Assembly: GCA_027076905.1 (NCBI GenBank)
Contig: JALTGP010000044.1
Coordinates: forward strand, 1-37,506
DNA length: 37,506 bases
Direction of reading: 5' to 3'
From: Campylobacteraceae bacterium
GTDB lineage: Bacteria > Campylobacterota > Campylobacteria > Campylobacterales > Sulfurovaceae
This document shows, in pieces, positions 34,979-37,506 of this stretch. A program made the position numbers and the translations under genes. The stretch's first letter is position 1; each line of letters begins with the position of its first letter. The notes beneath the pieces were generated by a model, which was not told the DNA's origin, searched no databases, and worked only from the letters and a program-made list of their open reading frames with translations.

Positions 34979-35667
34979 TTTAATGCCTCAAATCTATAAC
35001 CTACCCCAGCGATATTTTTAAGACATGGTACTATTATCTTTTTACGAATATTGCGTACTTGACTACGAATCGCATCTCGTGTCATCACCCCACTGCTCCA
35101 AATCTCATTTTCAAGCATATCATAACGAAGTACCTCCCCTTCATGCTCTATAAAAAACTCCAATATCTCTGACTCTTTTTTACGAAGTAGTATGGTGCTA
35201 TTTTTATGCAAAATAGAGGTTGTTTTTTTATTATAAATATAATCCTCTCCAAGCTCAAAATAACTCCTCTTTTTTAACTGATTGAGGGCTTTTTCAAAGG
35301 CAGATAGTAGCTCCTCATTAGTAACAGGCTTAACAAGATATCGACAAAGTCCCAACTCAACAGCTTTGATGGTAAATTCAGGATTGGTATATGCCGTATA
35401 GATAATAATCCGTGTCTCTTCGTCATCTTTACGAATCTCAGTTGCAAAATCAATACCATTCATATTGGGTAGATTAATATCAATCAGAAGAATATCAGGC
35501 TTATATTGTTGATAGAGTTCAAGCCCCTCTTCGCTACTCTCACAAGAGTAGACTCGTGGGCAGTAACGAAGTAGAAACTCTCGTATCTGTTTTCTTACAT
35601 TTGGGTCATCTTCGATATAAAGGATGCTATAGTGACTCATTTTTTTTGCAAAAGCTTTGTGGTTCAT
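34975..35667 (-). CDS. OmpR-type response regulator
   Basis: DNA-binding partner of the CBS kinase. The track ORF runs to 35757, but its first 30 residues are not receiver-like. ATG 35667 (MNHKAFAKKMSHYS), after an AAGAGAA stretch, is the more likely start, giving 230 aa; MSHYS at 35640 is a further option. The receiver domain has the acidic pair in LYIEDD, the phospho-acceptor Asp in LLIDINLP, a Thr switch in IYTAYT and the Lys in LVKPVT. A winged-helix effector follows (about 140-228: RKKESEILEFFIEHEGEVLRYDMLENEIW, RSQVRNIRKKI, GVGYRFEAL). It probably autoregulates; an inverted repeat lies upstream at 35764-35797. Confidence 0.88.
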   Translation of the reverse strand: MNHKAFAKKMSHYSILYIEDDPNVRKQIREFLLRYCPRVYSCESSEEGLELYQQYKPDILLIDINLPNMNGIDFATEIRKDDEETRIIIYTAYTNPEFTIKAVELGLCRYLVKPVTNEELLSAFEKALNQLKKRSYFELGEDYIYNKKTTSILHKNSTILLRKKESEILEFFIEHEGEVLRYDMLENEIWSSGVMTRDAIRSQVRNIRKKIIVPCLKNIAGVGYRFEALK

Positions 35668-35763
35668 GGGTTCTCTTTCTATCATAAATGTTTGACAAAT
35701 ATTATATTCGTTTGGAATCAGAGAGTTACCAAAACTAGCACAAAATAAATAATACACTAGCTA

Positions 35764-35797
35764 TAACTATAACTAATTATAAAAAAAGTTATAGTTA
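35764..35797. promoter_or_regulatory. Inverted repeat upstream of the response regulator operon
   Basis: TAACTATAACT and AGTTATAGTTA form perfect 11-bp arms around a 12-nt AT spacer. The left arm is also part of a tandem CTATAACTATAACT. Its position about 100 nt upstream of the regulator start suits an operator for the OmpR-type protein. It could instead be a weak hairpin from the adjacent mobile relic. Confidence 0.4.
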
Positions 35798-35949
35798 GGC
35801 AACCCTGTAATAGTCTTCAAGAATAAATTTTATAGATTCTTTTGGTATCCTTCATAACAGCTATACAGTTCCACCCAAAATCAATTCAAGAATAATTTAA
35901 GAAAAATAGAGTAAAACAGAAGTATCATCCAACAAAACTAATTTATTGA

Positions 35950-36435
35950 GTGAAAAAATACCATCAAAGGTGTCAATATGTTACCAAAAAAAACTTAGAT
36001 TTACTGCTAGAAGTAACCCCAAAGTCGAGAAGACGACTAGAATTAACAGATGAAATTCGTAGTTATTTTATTTGCTAGTCCTAAATCAAAACCGATACTA
36101 ATGACAATAGAGCCTAAGAGTACACTTCTGTTTGATATATCGTTGGCAGAAGATAGAACAGCTGATACTTGGTCAGAACATTTTAAATCAATACTGAAAG
36201 CCAATCCTCAATTAGAGATAACTGGTGAGACAACTGATGAAGGAAAGGGATTGAGTTCAGCCATTGAGACAACCTTTCCATTTATAACTCGACAACCAGA
36301 CACCTATCATATAAAAGTGGAAAGAGAAAAGGTAAAACTCCAATGGAGATATTTACAGGTCAAAAGCAAGAGAAAGATTGGATTGAACTTTTGCTTGATG
36401 TTGTCGAGAAGAAGAAGCCTGATTTCTTTCTGTAG
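35950..36435 (+). pseudogene. Decayed transposase (DUF6399-like), frameshifted and deleted
   Basis: Three pieces of one protein lie in shifted frames. 35950-36078 (phase 1) encodes KKNLDLLLEVTPKSRRRLEL. 36050-36340 (phase 2) encodes ILMTIEPKSTLLFDISLAED and RQPDTYHIKVEREKVKL, the transposase-core-like middle. 36337-36435 (phase 1 again) encodes TPMEIFTGQKQEKDWIELLL and a stop. The EPKS...LAEDR...TW...DEGKGL...RQPDTYH layout resembles DUF6399-type transposases. The protein is far shorter than a working one, so an internal deletion is likely as well. The track ORF at 36050 is the middle fragment read into a wrong-frame tail. I could not find terminal inverted repeats. Confidence 0.6.
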
Positions 36436-36638
36436 ATAAACTTTTCTTTATATAAACTTATGTTATTAGATTACCTTAAGTGGTAAGGGGATTCTATTGT
36501 CTATGAACTTTTGGGGATGTGAACTGTCAACTTGTTTTTGGGAGTTATGAAGGATGCCCCTAAAAAGAAGTGGTTTTTGCTTAAGTTAGTGCCATTCATC
36601 ACTGGGGTGAATGACCTGATAGGGGTGATTAGTTACAA
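36436..36638. other. Non-coding remainder of the mobile-element relic region
   Basis: About 200 bases between the transposase relic and the lipoprotein stop. It has short G-rich patches (AAGGGGATTC, GGGGATG) and a TGTCAACTTG that could be a worn insertion-sequence end, but no matching partner end was found. With 35668-35949 (holding only the 34-bp inverted repeat) it makes up the rest of the gene-poor stretch. Confidence 0.35.
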
Positions 36639-37502
36639 TTATTTTAAACACATAACTGACTCAACATTAGTTTTATCATACCAACCATTCAAACCATCAC
36701 GAAAATCTATAAGCCATGCAATTTTATTTCCAGATATAGTATAAGAAGACCAATAACGATTAGATCTAAACCCTTGTTCCCGATAACAGGATTGATAAAA
36801 CTTATTACAATTATTAAGAATTTCTTTTAATGCTGTACTTGTAGCTAATTCATATCCACTTTCATTACAAATTTTATTTGCATTTTGCCAATTAGCATGG
36901 CACTCATTATTTTTACTATTATAGTCTATATACTCTCCACCATTACTATTACAAGCAATTTTTGATGGTTTTACCCATTTACCATAGTAGAGTTCATCTC
37001 CTGATAAATATGTTGGTGTTGGTGTTGATGTTGATGTTGATGTTGATGTTGATGTTGATGTTGGTGTTGGTGTTGGTGTTGTTGGTGTTGTTGGTGTTGT
37101 TGGTGTTGGTGTTACTGTTGGAGTAGGTGTTACTGTTGGAGTAGGTGAGGAGACATTTACACTTCTTTCATCAGAATAACGGTCTAAAATGTCACGGTCA
37201 TAAAGAAGCATCTGAATATCTGTTGCTAACTGAATATCATCAGCACCAATTTTATCTTCTTTTAGAACATTATTAATTTGTATTAAAATTTTATTGCTCT
37301 CTACCCCTCTAACTCCTGCATTTTGGTAATCTTTAATTTGAGGCATTTTTGTCATGCCATTTGTACGTGCATACTCTCTAATTATTGATATCGCATTATC
37401 AGAAGCACTTACTTCTGTCTTCTCTGTTGTACCACATGATGTTAGTAGTATTAACGTTGAAAATAGTAGTGTTATACTTAATAAAAAAAATTTAAATTTC
37501 AT
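36639..37502 (-). CDS. Lipoprotein with Pro/Thr/Ser repeat linker and DUF1566-like C-terminal domain
   Basis: A 287-aa exported protein. The signal ends in lipobox LLTSC (Cys about residue 23). Residues about 30-115 are helical with no family that I recognise (SIIREYARTNGMTKMPQIKD). Residues about 118-165 are a low-complexity PT/ST linker encoded by 6-nt tandem repeats. The C-terminal domain (about 170-287) fits the DUF1566/Lcl-type fold: ECHANWQNANKICNESGYELATSTALKEI, then RYWSSYTISGNKIAWLIDF and a closing VMCLK. It has several Cys pairs that may form disulfides. The likely location is the outer or inner membrane with the domain displayed on a flexible stalk; its function is unknown. The ribosome site lies outside the window. 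Confidence 0.75.
   Translation of the reverse strand: MKFKFFLLSITLLFSTLILLTSCGTTEKTEVSASDNAISIIREYARTNGMTKMPQIKDYQNAGVRGVESNKILIQINNVLKEDKIGADDIQLATDIQMLLYDRDILDRYSDERSVNVSSPTPTVTPTPTVTPTPTTPTTPTTPTPTPTSTSTSTSTSTSTPTPTYLSGDELYYGKWVKPSKIACNSNGGEYIDYNSKNNECHANWQNANKICNESGYELATSTALKEILNNCNKFYQSCYREQGFRSNRYWSSYTISGNKIAWLIDFRDGLNGWYDKTNVESVMCLK
37011..37146 (-). repeat. In-frame hexanucleotide/trinucleotide microsatellite in the lipoprotein gene
   Basis: Runs of GGTGTT, GATGTT, GGTGTTGTT and a doubled ACTGTTGGAGTAGGTGTT-like unit encode the PT, ST and PTT linker. Because the units are multiples of 3, slippage would change linker length without shifting the frame. Confidence 0.85.
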
Positions 37503-37506
37503 ACCT

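Noticed and set aside
36532-36744. 70-aa plus-strand ORF overlapping the lipoprotein 3' end
   Set aside because: No clear ribosome site, a start at a TTG-type codon, and the second half antisense to the DUF1566-like domain; most likely chance.
37011-37146. Tandem repeats considered as a CRISPR array
   Set aside because: Units are 6-9 bp without unique spacers and encode a protein linker in frame.

Overview
The window looks like a chromosomal segment of a Campylobacterota (Epsilonproteobacteria) genome, probably a Sulfurovum/Sulfurimonas-like marine lineage. The evidence is the low GC, AT-rich spacers, short epsilon-type protein versions (RibF, BamD, ProC), the proC / bamD-lon and tlyA-ribF neighbourhoods, NhaD, and the style of the signalling proteins. 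The genus is an inference; no rRNA or tRNA is visible.

Layout. 1-3491 (-): start-proximal part of a very large secreted protein with six Calx-beta repeats, a DUF6923-like region and a GEVED domain. It runs off the left edge and is therefore absent from the ORF track. A second exported protein with a DUF5011 Ig-like domain diverges from it (3648-4775). 4779-9830: proC (-), then bamD, lon and an MltB-type lytic transglycosylase (+). 9827-15161 (-): a four-gene signalling operon (PAS protein, tandem-HPt protein, NIT-type hybrid histidine kinase with three receiver-like modules, single-domain receiver) with no DNA-binding or enzymatic output. 15338-17575 (-): uvrC and a DUF721/DciA-like gene. 17546-19122 (+): a tiny LptM-like lipoprotein and nadB. 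19519-25019 (+): nhaD, guaA, a DUF11-like secreted protein and a CPA2/Kef-type antiporter. 25022-28036 (-): fic, a 38-codon ORF, tlyA and ribF. 28060-29389 (-): an SPFH (stomatin)/NfeD pair. Then ilvC (+), a DUF475/TerC-like membrane protein (-), an SLC13/DASS transporter and dprA (+), a soluble CBS-domain histidine kinase with an OmpR-type regulator (-), a decayed transposase, and a lipoprotein with a microsatellite-encoded Pro/Thr/Ser linker.

Most genes are housekeeping: proline and isoleucine/valine synthesis, NAD, GMP and FAD synthesis, outer-membrane assembly, proteolysis, DNA repair and uptake processing, and ion homeostasis. The less ordinary content is the phosphorelay operon and a set of small mobile-element traces in the spacers on either side of nhaD. 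A 160-bp palindromic MITE-like element sits exactly at the nadB stop codon, flanked by TAA on both sides. An IS608-like (IS200/IS605) relic lies just upstream of guaA, with recognisable TTAC/AAAG left-end and GAAT/TCAA right-end signatures. Its right-end hairpin contains a 26-nt insertion almost identical to one arm of the MITE-like element. I found no CRISPR array, tRNA, rRNA or clear defence island.
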